Positions 8,759-16,548 of a DNA stretch of 64,000 nucleotides are shown here, piece after piece. Within the stretch, counting starts at the first letter, position 1, and each line of letters begins with the position of its first letter. Position numbers and translations under genes: made by a program. The stretch is from positions 868,001-932,000 of the forward strand of contig NZ_FMAG01000004.1 of NCBI RefSeq assembly GCF_900094585.1. The letters are read 5' to 3'. The DNA is from Martinezella multihospitum. GTDB lineage: Bacteria; Pseudomonadota; Alphaproteobacteria; Rhizobiales; Rhizobiaceae. The notes beneath the pieces were generated by a model, which saw only the letters and a list, made by a program, of their open reading frames with translations, did not search any database and was not told the origin of the DNA.

Positions 8759-9256
8759 ATGTCTTGGTTCCGTTTCATCATCTTGAATGCCATGTTCGCG
8801 ATGCTGCTGGTTGGCACCGCGAACGCGGCGACACAGCATCAAATCGATCGAATGACGGCGCGTGCGGCGCATCAGGCCATGCCGATGAGCGCCAAGGAAC
8901 TGAAAAAGCTCTACTCGGGACGTTCCTGGATGTGGAAGGACGGGGCCGGCTTCTTCTCGCGTCATCACCGTCGATTTACGGCCTGGTCGCATACTGGCGC
9001 TCAAAAATCCTACGCAAGGGGCATCTGGTATGCGACCGATCGCGGTAGGCTCTGCATGAGCGCTGTCTGGTACAGCAAGAAGAGCGCCGCACCCAACGTG
9101 TCCTGCTTCTTGCATCGCAAGAAGGCCGGGATCATCTATCAGAAACGAGCATCAGGCGGAAAATGGTATGTGTTCCGTCATAATCCGATCAAACACGATG
9201 ACGAAGTTCTGAAGCTGCGGCCGGGCGACTATGTTCGCAGACATCTGCCCGGTTGA
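8759..9256 (+). CDS. secreted DUF995-type protein (second copy)
   Basis: A 165-residue paralogue of the protein at 7224. A signal peptide ends near ANAA, then MSAKELKKLYSGRSWMW, ARGIWYAT, RLCMSAVWY, CFLHRK and IIYQKRASGGKWYVFRH follow in the same order as in the first copy. GAGGAG at 8746-8751 precedes the ATG. It is the last clear gene of the polysaccharide operon. Having two DUF995 proteins on either side of one glycosidase suggests they work with it or with the polymer. No catalytic motif is evident. Confidence 0.75.
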   Translation: MSWFRFIILNAMFAMLLVGTANAATQHQIDRMTARAAHQAMPMSAKELKKLYSGRSWMWKDGAGFFSRHHRRFTAWSHTGAQKSYARGIWYATDRGRLCMSAVWYSKKSAAPNVSCFLHRKKAGIIYQKRASGGKWYVFRHNPIKHDDEVLKLRPGDYVRRHLPG

Positions 9257-9387
9257 AGTCGAATACTCACATAGGGGCTTTTTCTTGGATAGCGAGCGGC
9301 ATGCGTCTCACCTGTTCCGTCGAACCGCCATCCGGGAAATGCCCCTATTCTTTGCCGCGCAAACTGCGCGACATCAGCCAGCTCAAC

Positions 9388-9708
9388 TCAAAATGCGCTG
9401 CGATTGTAGCAATGCGACGTTCTTCCAAATCCACTTGGCGTACAGATATAGGGAGAACCTTTGAAGTAATTCTCGGCGGAAACCGAAGTCGTCTTCGCAA
9501 GTGAACTTCCACTATAGAAGATAACATTGTTCTTTTGATACTTCTTCATGTACAGCTGAACCGTCTTATTCTTTATGTGCGCATTCTCGGCAGCATTTGC
9601 AGTTTCATGCATGACTACCGAAGATGCAATCGCAAGTATTATCGATAAATAGGCACCAGCTTTTCGATTACCAGCGGATAGATTGCAAGAGTTCTTCCAA
9701 AAACCCAT
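9388..9708 (-). CDS. small secreted hypothetical protein
   Basis: A 106-residue protein of unknown family on the opposite strand to its neighbours. A strong AAGGAGAG ribosome site lies about 8 bases before the ATG. An N-terminal hydrophobic segment (AYLSIILAIASSVVM) ends in a plausible signal peptidase site (ANAAEN). The mature part is basic, rich in Lys and Tyr, and has two cysteines (YICTPSG, SHCYNRS). Base composition is lower in GC than around it, which may mean recent acquisition. It could also be chance, but the ribosome site and signal peptide argue for a real gene. Confidence 0.5.
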   Translation of the reverse strand: MGFWKNSCNLSAGNRKAGAYLSIILAIASSVVMHETANAAENAHIKNKTVQLYMKKYQKNNVIFYSGSSLAKTTSVSAENYFKGSPYICTPSGFGRTSHCYNRSAF

Positions 9709-10218
9709 AAGCTTACTCTCCTTGACAAGTTTCCTTCGTGTATTTCAGCGGAAAATATTTAAGCAACTTCTATAAATATCTTGAAAATATTAATGAAATC
9801 TGCTTAATTTCCCCTTACAGCCTTCGGGCGGGGGACCTGCAACAATGCTGCCTGCGATTATAATAACTTGGCGCGACATTCGGCGGATGCACAGAGCCTC
9901 GACTCAGACATCCACAGACTTCTTTGGTTTGCCGGCCAAGGCGCACCGCGAGGTAGAATTCTTTGCTCAAGACATGAAGCGATCACTTTCTTTATGTCCG
10001 TCCGCCAACCGGCGGGCGCCCGGATGGACTGAAATTCAGGCTGTTTTGCGACGATTGGGAAAGATCGTAGCCGGACGAGGCCCATACTATCCGCCCGCGG
10101 CCCGTTTTGGACGCCCATCACTCGTCCCCATAGGCGCCTGTCCTCTTCATTCGCCTGCGGCAAGGATGCCGCGGCGACTGCCAGCCGATTTGGCACGTTT
10201 TGTCGAAAGGTCACCACG
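9709..10218. promoter_or_regulatory. 510-bp gap before the AraC-type gene
   Basis: No supported gene. The part from 9730 to 9820 is A+T rich and probably holds the promoter of the leftward small gene and perhaps of the regulator. At 9996-10029 nested inverted repeats (GTCCGTCCG with CGGATGGAC, and CCGCC with GGCGG inside) could form a hairpin. I see no clear sigma70 pair for the regulator gene. Confidence 0.35.
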
Positions 10219-11349
10219 ATGATGTGGAACAAGACCGAGATTACCGCCGGGCAACCAGCTTTCGTCGAAAGGCGCCGGTGGCCCCGCATTTCCGAAGCTC
10301 CCATTTGCGGCGAGACCGCAGATCTGCCAGAGCTCGTGTCACTGCCATTTTCCACATCCAATGAGGTTCCCAGCCAGCAGTTCCCGGCCTGGCAGAAGCA
10401 TATGGCGCCGCTGATAGACGCATATCTTCCCGAAAGTGGCCAGGCTGGAGATGGTTTTGCAGCAACTCAAACCATCTGGAATCTTGAAGGGGCGCTTCTC
10501 ATCCAGCAACAAACGCCGGCCTTCAGCTATGAACGCTCACCGGAGAAATTACGCTTCAGCGCCATAGATCATTGGCAAATCACCTTCCTGCGCACGGGCA
10601 AGACATGGACCAGCGTCAATGGGCATGTGGTCGAAAACGAGCCCGGCATGATGGAAATCCGGGCACTTGGCTGCCCGTTTTACGGCCGCACCATAAGCGC
10701 GCAGTCCGTCACCCTCATTCTACCTTGCGATTTATTCGCCGATCACGGCGGACTGCCGGGAGCAAGCAACAACATTGTCCTGGGGGGCGCGCGCGTCAAG
10801 CTACTGGCCGACTACATCGCTTTTCTCGAAGCGAACCTCAGTCGTTTGACAAGGGATGACCTGCACAGTGTACGCAACCAGCTGCAAGAGATGATATTTC
10901 ATAGCGTCACGCCGCTGGTGGATGGCCATGCAACCGGCGATCGTAGCTCCGAGATCGGACTGATGACGAAAGCTCGTCGCTTTATCCAGAGCAATCTCGG
11001 ATCAGCAGACCTGACTCCGGAAGCGTTGAGCCGTGAATTGGCGATCTCCCGAACCAGACTGTACGAATTGTTCCAGGCATCGGGTGGCGTCTTGAACTAT
11101 GTGCGCAGAAGGCGACTTCTGGCTGCACGCGCGGCACTAGCCGACCTGAGCAATGGTCAGAAAATTGCAGATATCGCCAGCAATCTCGGCTTCGAATCGG
11201 CGGCCAACTTCAGCAGGGCCTTCACACATGAATTCGGCTACAGCCCAAGCGAAGTCCGCAGACATACGGGAGAATGCAAGGTAGAGCACCTACCGCGCGT
11301 GACGAAGACATCAAGCTTCAGCGACTGGCTTAATACGCTGGGTATTTGA
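10219..11349 (+). CDS. cuxR: AraC-family regulator, CuxR-like (probable c-di-GMP responsive)
   Basis: A 376-residue protein. The C-terminal ~100 residues are a double helix-turn-helix of AraC type (TPEALSRELAISRTRLYELF and IADIASNLGFESAANFSRAF). The N-terminal part resembles an AraC-binding-like domain and opens with ERRRWPRI, which matches the RxxxR (R19, R23) arginine motif of PilZ domains; TSVNG further on may be the SxxG part. S. meliloti CuxR is an AraC-like activator that binds c-di-GMP in a PilZ-like way and turns on the uxs1 polysaccharide operon. Gene neighbourhood and motif both point to an orthologue. AAAGG lies 8 bases before the ATG. Confidence 0.72.
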   Translation: MMWNKTEITAGQPAFVERRRWPRISEAPICGETADLPELVSLPFSTSNEVPSQQFPAWQKHMAPLIDAYLPESGQAGDGFAATQTIWNLEGALLIQQQTPAFSYERSPEKLRFSAIDHWQITFLRTGKTWTSVNGHVVENEPGMMEIRALGCPFYGRTISAQSVTLILPCDLFADHGGLPGASNNIVLGGARVKLLADYIAFLEANLSRLTRDDLHSVRNQLQEMIFHSVTPLVDGHATGDRSSEIGLMTKARRFIQSNLGSADLTPEALSRELAISRTRLYELFQASGGVLNYVRRRRLLAARAALADLSNGQKIADIASNLGFESAANFSRAFTHEFGYSPSEVRRHTGECKVEHLPRVTKTSSFSDWLNTLGI

Positions 11350-11494
11350 CGAGTACAAACAATGCAGTGGTAAGGGTTCCGATACAATTCGGAGGCTACT
11401 GAACACATGTCTCATGGGCAGTGGCAGATAAAGACATGCATGTAGTTCATCAATATTCAGGTGTAGTGTCATCCACAACCACCGGCATCGCCTT

Positions 11495-12502
11495 TTAATC
11501 CGGCTGCGGTGAAGACGTTGTTTCCCCCTCGGAAATCTCGCAGGCCAACAGGAGTGGTTTACCGAGTGCCGGGGCATCCTGCTTACTCAACAAAACAGCA
11601 ACTGCCGCTGCTGCTATTTCCTGAATCGGCTGTTTTACAGTGGTCAGGCGTGGTGTTGTCATGCTTGCGAGCGGAATGCCATCAAAGCCGACGATCGAAA
11701 GGGCAGCCGGGATTGGGATACCCAAATCATGGGCTGCACGCATGCAGCCGATCGCCTGCTGGTCGGAACTCGCGAATATGGCGGTTGGGCGCTCGTGACG
11801 GGCACGCGCGAGAAGATAGTTTCCGGCAGATCGCCCGCTTTCATAGTCGAAAGCCGCTTCCGCGATCAGCGGCGCCGCATTCTGCTCGCCATCGCAGGCC
11901 AACTTCATCGCATCGAGATAGCCTTTGAGACGATCATTGGCGGGGACGGAGTCTTTGGGACCCGAAATGAAGCCGATGCGGCGATGGCCAAGCTTCACAA
12001 GATGCTCGATGCCGAGACGCACGCCTCTGCGATGATCGGCGGCAATGCCGGAATATCCCGGCAAGAGGCGATCGACGATGACGATTGGCAACCCCTTCGG
12101 CAGCCTGAGCGTATGGAAATCGTTGCTCGGAACAAGAATGATGCCATCCACCTTCCGACTTGTCAGTTGGCCGATCCGATCCGCCTCCTTGGCCGCATGG
12201 TCGAAAGAGGTCATGACGATGATGTTATAGCCATGTCTCGCTGCCGCTTGTTCCGCGGATTGGACGAGCTCCGAGAAGAAGGGATTGGTGAGATCGGGAA
12301 TGATGATGCCAATGAGACGGCTGACCTTGCTGCGCATGCTTCTGGCAGAAGGATCGGGCGTATAACCGAGCTCTTCGATGATGCTTCTGACCCGTGCCCT
12401 CAATTCATCCGTCACGGAAGGGTGGTCATTCAAAACCCTTGAGACGGTCCCGGTGGAAACTCCCGCCAGCTTGGCAACGTCTCGAATTCCAACCTTCGGC
12501 AT
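11495..12502 (-). CDS. LacI-family repressor of the mannoside cassette
   Basis: A 335-residue LacI/GalR regulator. The N-terminal helix-turn-helix reads IRDVAKLAGVSTGTVSRVL with the hinge SARSMRSKVSRLIG. The effector domain is periplasmic-binding-protein-like (IIIPDLTNPFFSELV, ASSDQQAIGCMRAA, SIVGFDGIPLA). It is divergent from the importer genes at 12827. Two copies of a LacI-type operator candidate lie between them, so it most likely represses the importer and possibly itself until a sugar or glycoside binds. Confidence 0.88.
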   Translation of the reverse strand: MPKVGIRDVAKLAGVSTGTVSRVLNDHPSVTDELRARVRSIIEELGYTPDPSARSMRSKVSRLIGIIIPDLTNPFFSELVQSAEQAAARHGYNIIVMTSFDHAAKEADRIGQLTSRKVDGIILVPSNDFHTLRLPKGLPIVIVDRLLPGYSGIAADHRRGVRLGIEHLVKLGHRRIGFISGPKDSVPANDRLKGYLDAMKLACDGEQNAAPLIAEAAFDYESGRSAGNYLLARARHERPTAIFASSDQQAIGCMRAAHDLGIPIPAALSIVGFDGIPLASMTTPRLTTVKQPIQEIAAAAVAVLLSKQDAPALGKPLLLACEISEGETTSSPQPD

Positions 12503-12645
12503 AACGAAACCAATATCCCTTCATTTCACCTTCCGAGACATCTTGGAGGCGCCTGATATAGGCACTCAGCTAATGGTCTCTCCCACCTTAGTCAAAGGGC
12601 TTCATGTCAAGCTGATCCTCCATTACGAGAGCAAAGCCGCCCGGA

Positions 12646-12659
12646 TGGAAACGGTTCAT
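12646..12659 (+). promoter_or_regulatory. LacI operator candidate, copy 1
   Basis: TGGAAACGGTTCAT, an imperfect palindrome around the central CG typical of LacI/GalR operators. An identical 14-base copy occurs at 12760-12773. It lies between the divergent repressor gene and the importer genes. Confidence 0.6.
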
Positions 12660-12724
12660 CATACCTATCTTCCTGGGCTGGTAAAGTTACAATTTCAGCT
12701 GTTTTTCAGCACAAACTCGGCGCC

Positions 12725-12773
12725 TTGACAATTCTTGACGGCATGCTACCCAATATGCGTGGAAACGGTTCAT
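12725..12773 (+). promoter_or_regulatory. promoter element with LacI operator candidate, copy 2
   Basis: TTGACA at 12725-12730 is a good -35 box; the -10 is not clear (AT-rich bases around 12751-12756). The operator copy TGGAAACGGTTCAT at 12760-12773 sits just downstream, where a bound repressor would block transcription. It is 114 bases from copy 1, a distance suitable for looping. Confidence 0.5.
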
Positions 12774-12826
12774 TGTCGCAGACAACTCAGGTGGAGCTGA
12801 GCCCAGGACCGTTCGGGAGGAAAGAA

Positions 12827-13813
12827 ATGACCAATTCTACAAAGCATGAATCCGTCTTGATCAATGCGAAGCGGCGTGCGGCGCTGAAACTGGGGCTTGC
12901 CGGCACCTTGGTGCTCGCGCTGTCCTGCGGCGTGTCGCCTGCCTTTGCCGCGAGCAAGCCGAAGGTCGGGCTGATCATGAAGTCTCTGTCCAATGAGTTC
13001 TTCAAGCAGATGAAGGCCGGCGCCGACAAGTATGCGGCCGAAAACAAGGACAAGTTCGACTTCAAGGCCGTCGGCATGAAGGACGAACGTGACTTCGCAG
13101 CTCAGGTCGATGCTGTCGAAAACTTCGTGACGCAGAAATACGACATCATCGTCGTCGCGCCCGCCGATTCCAAGGCCATGGCCACGCCGCTCGCAAAGGC
13201 AGTGAAGGCTGGCGTAAAGGTCATCAACATCGACGTGCCGCTCGATGCCGACGCCAAGAAGGCCGCCGGTATCGATCTCGCCTTCTTTGGGCCGGACAAC
13301 ACCGCCGGCGCGAAGCTTGCCGGTGATGCGCTTGCCAAGGATCTGGGTCCCGGCGCAAAGGTCGTGATCCTGGAAGGCAATCCCGAGGCCGACAACGCCA
13401 AGGAGCGCAAGGCAGGCTTCGAAGACTCCATCAAGAACGGCAAGCTGCAGCTTCTCGACAGCAAGACCGCACATTGGGAGACAGAAGAAGCCAACACCGT
13501 CATGACGAATTTCCTGACCAAATATAAGGATATTCAGGGCGTCATGGCCGCCAACGACTCCATGGCCCTCGGCGTGGTCAAGGCGCTCGACGCGTCAGGC
13601 CAGGCAGGCAAGATCAAAGTCGTCGGCTTCGACAATATTCCGTCCGTCAAGCCGCTGCTCAAGGACGGCAAGATGCTGGCGACCGTCGAACAGTATGGCG
13701 CGGAAATGGCGGCCATGGGCATCAAGTACGGCCTTCGCGAATATGCCGGCGAAAAGTTCACCGGCTGGGTCAAGACGGATGTAACGCTCGTCACCGCCAA
13801 GGACGTCAAGTAG
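12827..13813 (+). CDS. ribose-type sugar-binding protein of ABC importer
   Basis: A 328-residue periplasmic binding protein of the RbsB type (Peripla_BP_4 fold). Residues 1-42 form a long signal sequence (KRRAALKLGLAGTLVLALS, cleavage near AFA-AS). The ligand domains include IMKSLSNEFFKQMKAG, VAPADSKAMATPL and VVGFDNIPSVKPLL. The start at 12827 has GGGAGGAAAG upstream. Genes for an ATPase and a permease follow, and a GH38 mannosidase lies beyond. The ligand is therefore probably mannose-containing, though not proven by sequence. Confidence 0.87.
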   Translation: MTNSTKHESVLINAKRRAALKLGLAGTLVLALSCGVSPAFAASKPKVGLIMKSLSNEFFKQMKAGADKYAAENKDKFDFKAVGMKDERDFAAQVDAVENFVTQKYDIIVVAPADSKAMATPLAKAVKAGVKVINIDVPLDADAKKAAGIDLAFFGPDNTAGAKLAGDALAKDLGPGAKVVILEGNPEADNAKERKAGFEDSIKNGKLQLLDSKTAHWETEEANTVMTNFLTKYKDIQGVMAANDSMALGVVKALDASGQAGKIKVVGFDNIPSVKPLLKDGKMLATVEQYGAEMAAMGIKYGLREYAGEKFTGWVKTDVTLVTAKDVK

Positions 13814-13837
13814 CCGATAAACCCGCCTTGCGGGCAA

Positions 13838-13866
13838 GGATGCGTCGGCTTTTTGCCGGCGCATCC
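13838..13866 (+). terminator. intercistronic stem-loop after the binding-protein gene
   Basis: Arms GGATGCGTCGGC and GCCGGCGCATCC (one G-T type mismatch) around a TTTTT loop, in the 151-base gap before the ATPase gene. A smaller hairpin CCCGC-CTT-GCGGG lies just upstream at 13822-13834. There is no T-run after it, so it more likely protects the binding-protein mRNA or partly attenuates transcription than fully terminates it. Confidence 0.6.
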
Positions 13867-13964
13867 GCTCGATCTTCCAGCGAGCCGCTCGGTGGCTTTT
13901 GTCTCGGTGAAGGGGAACGCTGGGAAGATCGCCATCTCCAATTCGAAACAGAAATGCTGATGAG

Positions 13965-15491
13965 GTGGACGTGCCAGAGACAGTAGATGATCCCATCCTG
14001 AAGCTGGAAGGAATAGGCAAGCGCTTCCCGGGTGTCGTGGCTCTGAAGGACGTTTCCATAGAGATCGGCCGCGGTAAGGGCCACATTCTTCTCGGCGAAA
14101 ACGGCGCCGGCAAATCGACCTTGATCAATCTGCTTGGCGGCGTCTTCAAGCCAGACGATGGCCGCATCCTCTTCGACGGCGAAATCTATAGCCCAACCTC
14201 GCCGCTCGAGGCATTCAAGGCGGGCATTCGTGTCATCCACCAGGAACTGCACCCGCTTTCCAATCTTACCGTCGCCGAGAACCTGCTTTTTGAGCATCTG
14301 CCGCGCCGATACGGACTGGTGAACTACAAACGGATGAACGCCAGGGCGGCGGAGCTGCTGGCCGAAGTCGGCCTCAATGTGGCGCCGACGACGCTCGCCA
14401 GCAGCTTGAGCGTCGCACAGCTTCAACTGCTCGAGATCGCCAAGGCGCTCTCCAACGAAAGCAAGCTGCTGGTTCTCGATGAACCGACGGCAACCTTGAC
14501 CTCCAAGGAAGTCGATCGGCTGTTTGAAATTCTGAAGCGGCTAAAGGCACGAGGCGTCACCACGCTCTACATATCGCACAGGCTCGAGGAGATCTTCGAA
14601 GTGGGCGATGACGTGACCATCCTGCGCGACGGACAGCATGTGATCACGCGGCCGCTCGAAGGGCTGGGAATCCCGAGAATCGTTGAACTGATGGTCGGGC
14701 GCACGCTCGCGCAACACGACGCCTTTCGCGGCGATAGCGTCATCTCCGGCGAGGCGCTTGGCGTTTCCGGCCTCAAGGTGGCGCGCCACAGCCCGGAGCT
14801 GTCATTTTCCGTCGCCAAGGGTGAAATCGTCGGCATTGCCGGGCTTGTCGGCAGCGGTCGCACGGAGGCGGTTCGGGCCATATTCGGCGCCGACACCAAG
14901 GCCGCAGGCGAAATCCGCATCGACGGCAAAATCGTCGACATCAACTCGCCGAAGGACGCCGTTACAGAAGGCCTATGCCTCGCGACCGAGGATCGCAAGA
15001 TTCAGGGCCTCATGCTCGATATGAGCTGCGCACAAAACACCACCATCACCGATCTCGCCAAGGTCTCCCGCAACGGGTTGATCCTGCGCAAGGCGGAGGA
15101 TGATTCCTCGCAGCGCCTGGTGCGCGAACTGCGGATAAAGACACCATCAGTCCATCAGGCTGTCCGGACGTTTTCGGGTGGCAACCAGCAGAAGGTTGTT
15201 ATCGCCAAATGGCTGTTTCGCGGCCCCAGAGTGCTGATCTTCGACGAACCGACGCGCGGCATCGACGTCGGCGCCAAGGCGGAAATCTACGAGCTTCTGT
15301 GGAAATTTGCCGCCGAGGGAAAAGGCGTCCTGGTGGTCTCTTCGGATCTGCCTGAGCTCATGGGCATTTGCCACCGCATCATCGTCTTTTCGGACGGCAA
15401 GATAGCCGGGGAAATACCCCGGGAGCAATTTGACGAGAGCAGGATCCTCTCACTCGCTTACAAGGAGTACAGTCGTGTCCGGCAACATTGA
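13965..15491 (+). CDS. sugar ABC importer ATP-binding protein, double domain (RbsA/MglA type)
   Basis: A 508-residue protein with two ABC cassettes. The first has Walker A GENGAGKST, LSVAQLQLLEIAKALS and LLVLDEPTATL. The second has a degenerate Walker A (GLVGSGRTE), EDRKIQGLMLDM, FSGGNQQKVVIAKWL and LIFDEPTRGIDVG, as in RbsA and MglA. The start is uncertain: GTG 13965 or GTG 13971, the latter better placed behind GAGG. It overlaps the permease gene by 17 bases. It energises the importer with the binding protein at 12827. Confidence 0.88.
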   Translation: MDVPETVDDPILKLEGIGKRFPGVVALKDVSIEIGRGKGHILLGENGAGKSTLINLLGGVFKPDDGRILFDGEIYSPTSPLEAFKAGIRVIHQELHPLSNLTVAENLLFEHLPRRYGLVNYKRMNARAAELLAEVGLNVAPTTLASSLSVAQLQLLEIAKALSNESKLLVLDEPTATLTSKEVDRLFEILKRLKARGVTTLYISHRLEEIFEVGDDVTILRDGQHVITRPLEGLGIPRIVELMVGRTLAQHDAFRGDSVISGEALGVSGLKVARHSPELSFSVAKGEIVGIAGLVGSGRTEAVRAIFGADTKAAGEIRIDGKIVDINSPKDAVTEGLCLATEDRKIQGLMLDMSCAQNTTITDLAKVSRNGLILRKAEDDSSQRLVRELRIKTPSVHQAVRTFSGGNQQKVVIAKWLFRGPRVLIFDEPTRGIDVGAKAEIYELLWKFAAEGKGVLVVSSDLPELMGICHRIIVFSDGKIAGEIPREQFDESRILSLAYKEYSRVRQH

Positions 15492-16497
15492 AAAGACGAC
15501 CGAGGCGAAAGAGGCCAGCGTCTGGGACAAGCTCATCCGGATCTCGATGAAAGAGGCTGGCGTCACCATCGCCCTCGTCCTGATCCTGATCTTCTTCTCG
15601 CTGACGGCGCCCTATTTCGCGACGCCGGAGAATTTCCTCAAGATCTTCGTGCAGATCGCCATCAACACCGTGCTTGCCGCCGGGATGACCTTCGTCATTC
15701 TGACGGGCGGCATCGATCTTTCGGTCGGATCGCTGCTGGCGCTTTGCACTGTTATCGGCGCGACGATCATGATCGACCCGCGGCTTTCCCCCTGGCAGGC
15801 GATCGCTCTTGCATCGCTCGCCTCAATGGGCGCAGGCGCGATCCTCGGTGCCGTCAACGGATGGATCTGCGAGAAGTGGAAACTGCCATCCTTCATCGTC
15901 ACGCTCGGCATGCTCAACGTCGCAAGCGGCCTTGCCCGCGTCGTCAGTGACAACTCCACCGTCACCGGTTTGCCGCAGCCCTTCGTCGACTTCGGCAATC
16001 TGATCTTCTGGGGCGTCCTTCCATCGATCTTCCTGATCGCGATTGCCGTCGTTCTCATCGGCTGGTTCGTGCTGCGCTACACCGTGTTCGGACGTTTCGT
16101 CTTCGCGATCGGCACCAACGAGGAAGCAGTTCGTCTCTCAGGCCACGAGCCGAAGCGATACAAGATCGCGGTCTTCACCATCTCCGGATTGACGGCCGGC
16201 ATTGCCGCCATGGTCTACCTGCTCCGCCTCAATGTCGGCAGTCCGGTGGCCGGCATCGGCTATGAATTGAACGCGATCGCAGCCGTCATCATCGGCGGCA
16301 CCAGCCTCTCGGGCGGCAAGGGCTCGATTATCGGAACGTTGGTCGGTGCCTGCATTCTGCAGGTGCTCTCCACCGGCCTGCAACTCCTGGGCGCCGACGA
16401 CAATATCAAGCCGATCGTCATCGGCGCCGTCATCGTGCTTGCCGTCATTCTCGACAGCTACCGCGGCCGGCTGATGCGGATATTGGAGAGCCGCTGA
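15475..16497 (+). CDS. sugar ABC importer permease (RbsC type)
   Basis: A 340-residue inner-membrane protein with about nine to ten hydrophobic spans. Family signatures are TFVILTGGIDLSVGS, IVTLGMLNVASGLARV, FAIGTNEEAVRLSG and AAVIIGGTSLSGGKGS. GTG 15475 is chosen because AAGGAG at 15462-15467 is 7 bases upstream. It is the last gene of the importer operon and converges with the mannosidase gene. Confidence 0.9.
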   Translation: MSGNIEKTTEAKEASVWDKLIRISMKEAGVTIALVLILIFFSLTAPYFATPENFLKIFVQIAINTVLAAGMTFVILTGGIDLSVGSLLALCTVIGATIMIDPRLSPWQAIALASLASMGAGAILGAVNGWICEKWKLPSFIVTLGMLNVASGLARVVSDNSTVTGLPQPFVDFGNLIFWGVLPSIFLIAIAVVLIGWFVLRYTVFGRFVFAIGTNEEAVRLSGHEPKRYKIAVFTISGLTAGIAAMVYLLRLNVGSPVAGIGYELNAIAAVIIGGTSLSGGKGSIIGTLVGACILQVLSTGLQLLGADDNIKPIVIGAVIVLAVILDSYRGRLMRILESR

Positions 16498-16510
16498 CGA
16501 GGGGCTCTCC
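16485..16510 (+). terminator. stem-loop at the end of the importer operon
   Basis: GGAGAGCC and GGCTCTCC form an 8-base stem with a 10-base loop, overlapping the permease stop and standing 38 bases before the convergent mannosidase stop. No clear T-run follows, so it may be an end-of-transcript structure rather than a strong intrinsic terminator. Confidence 0.4.
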
Positions 16511-16548
16511 GGAGCAAGGCAGCAGCCCATCAAAAGCGAACTTTGCCG

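Noticed and set aside
8402..9115. 237-residue leftward open frame over the GH26-like and DUF995 genes
   Set aside because: It is antisense to two well-supported genes and has no domain or ribosome site; a by-product of GC-rich codon use.
9845..10222. 125-residue open frame just before the AraC-type gene
   Set aside because: No ribosome site or recognisable sequence; basic, Pro/Arg-rich translation typical of non-coding GC-rich DNA.
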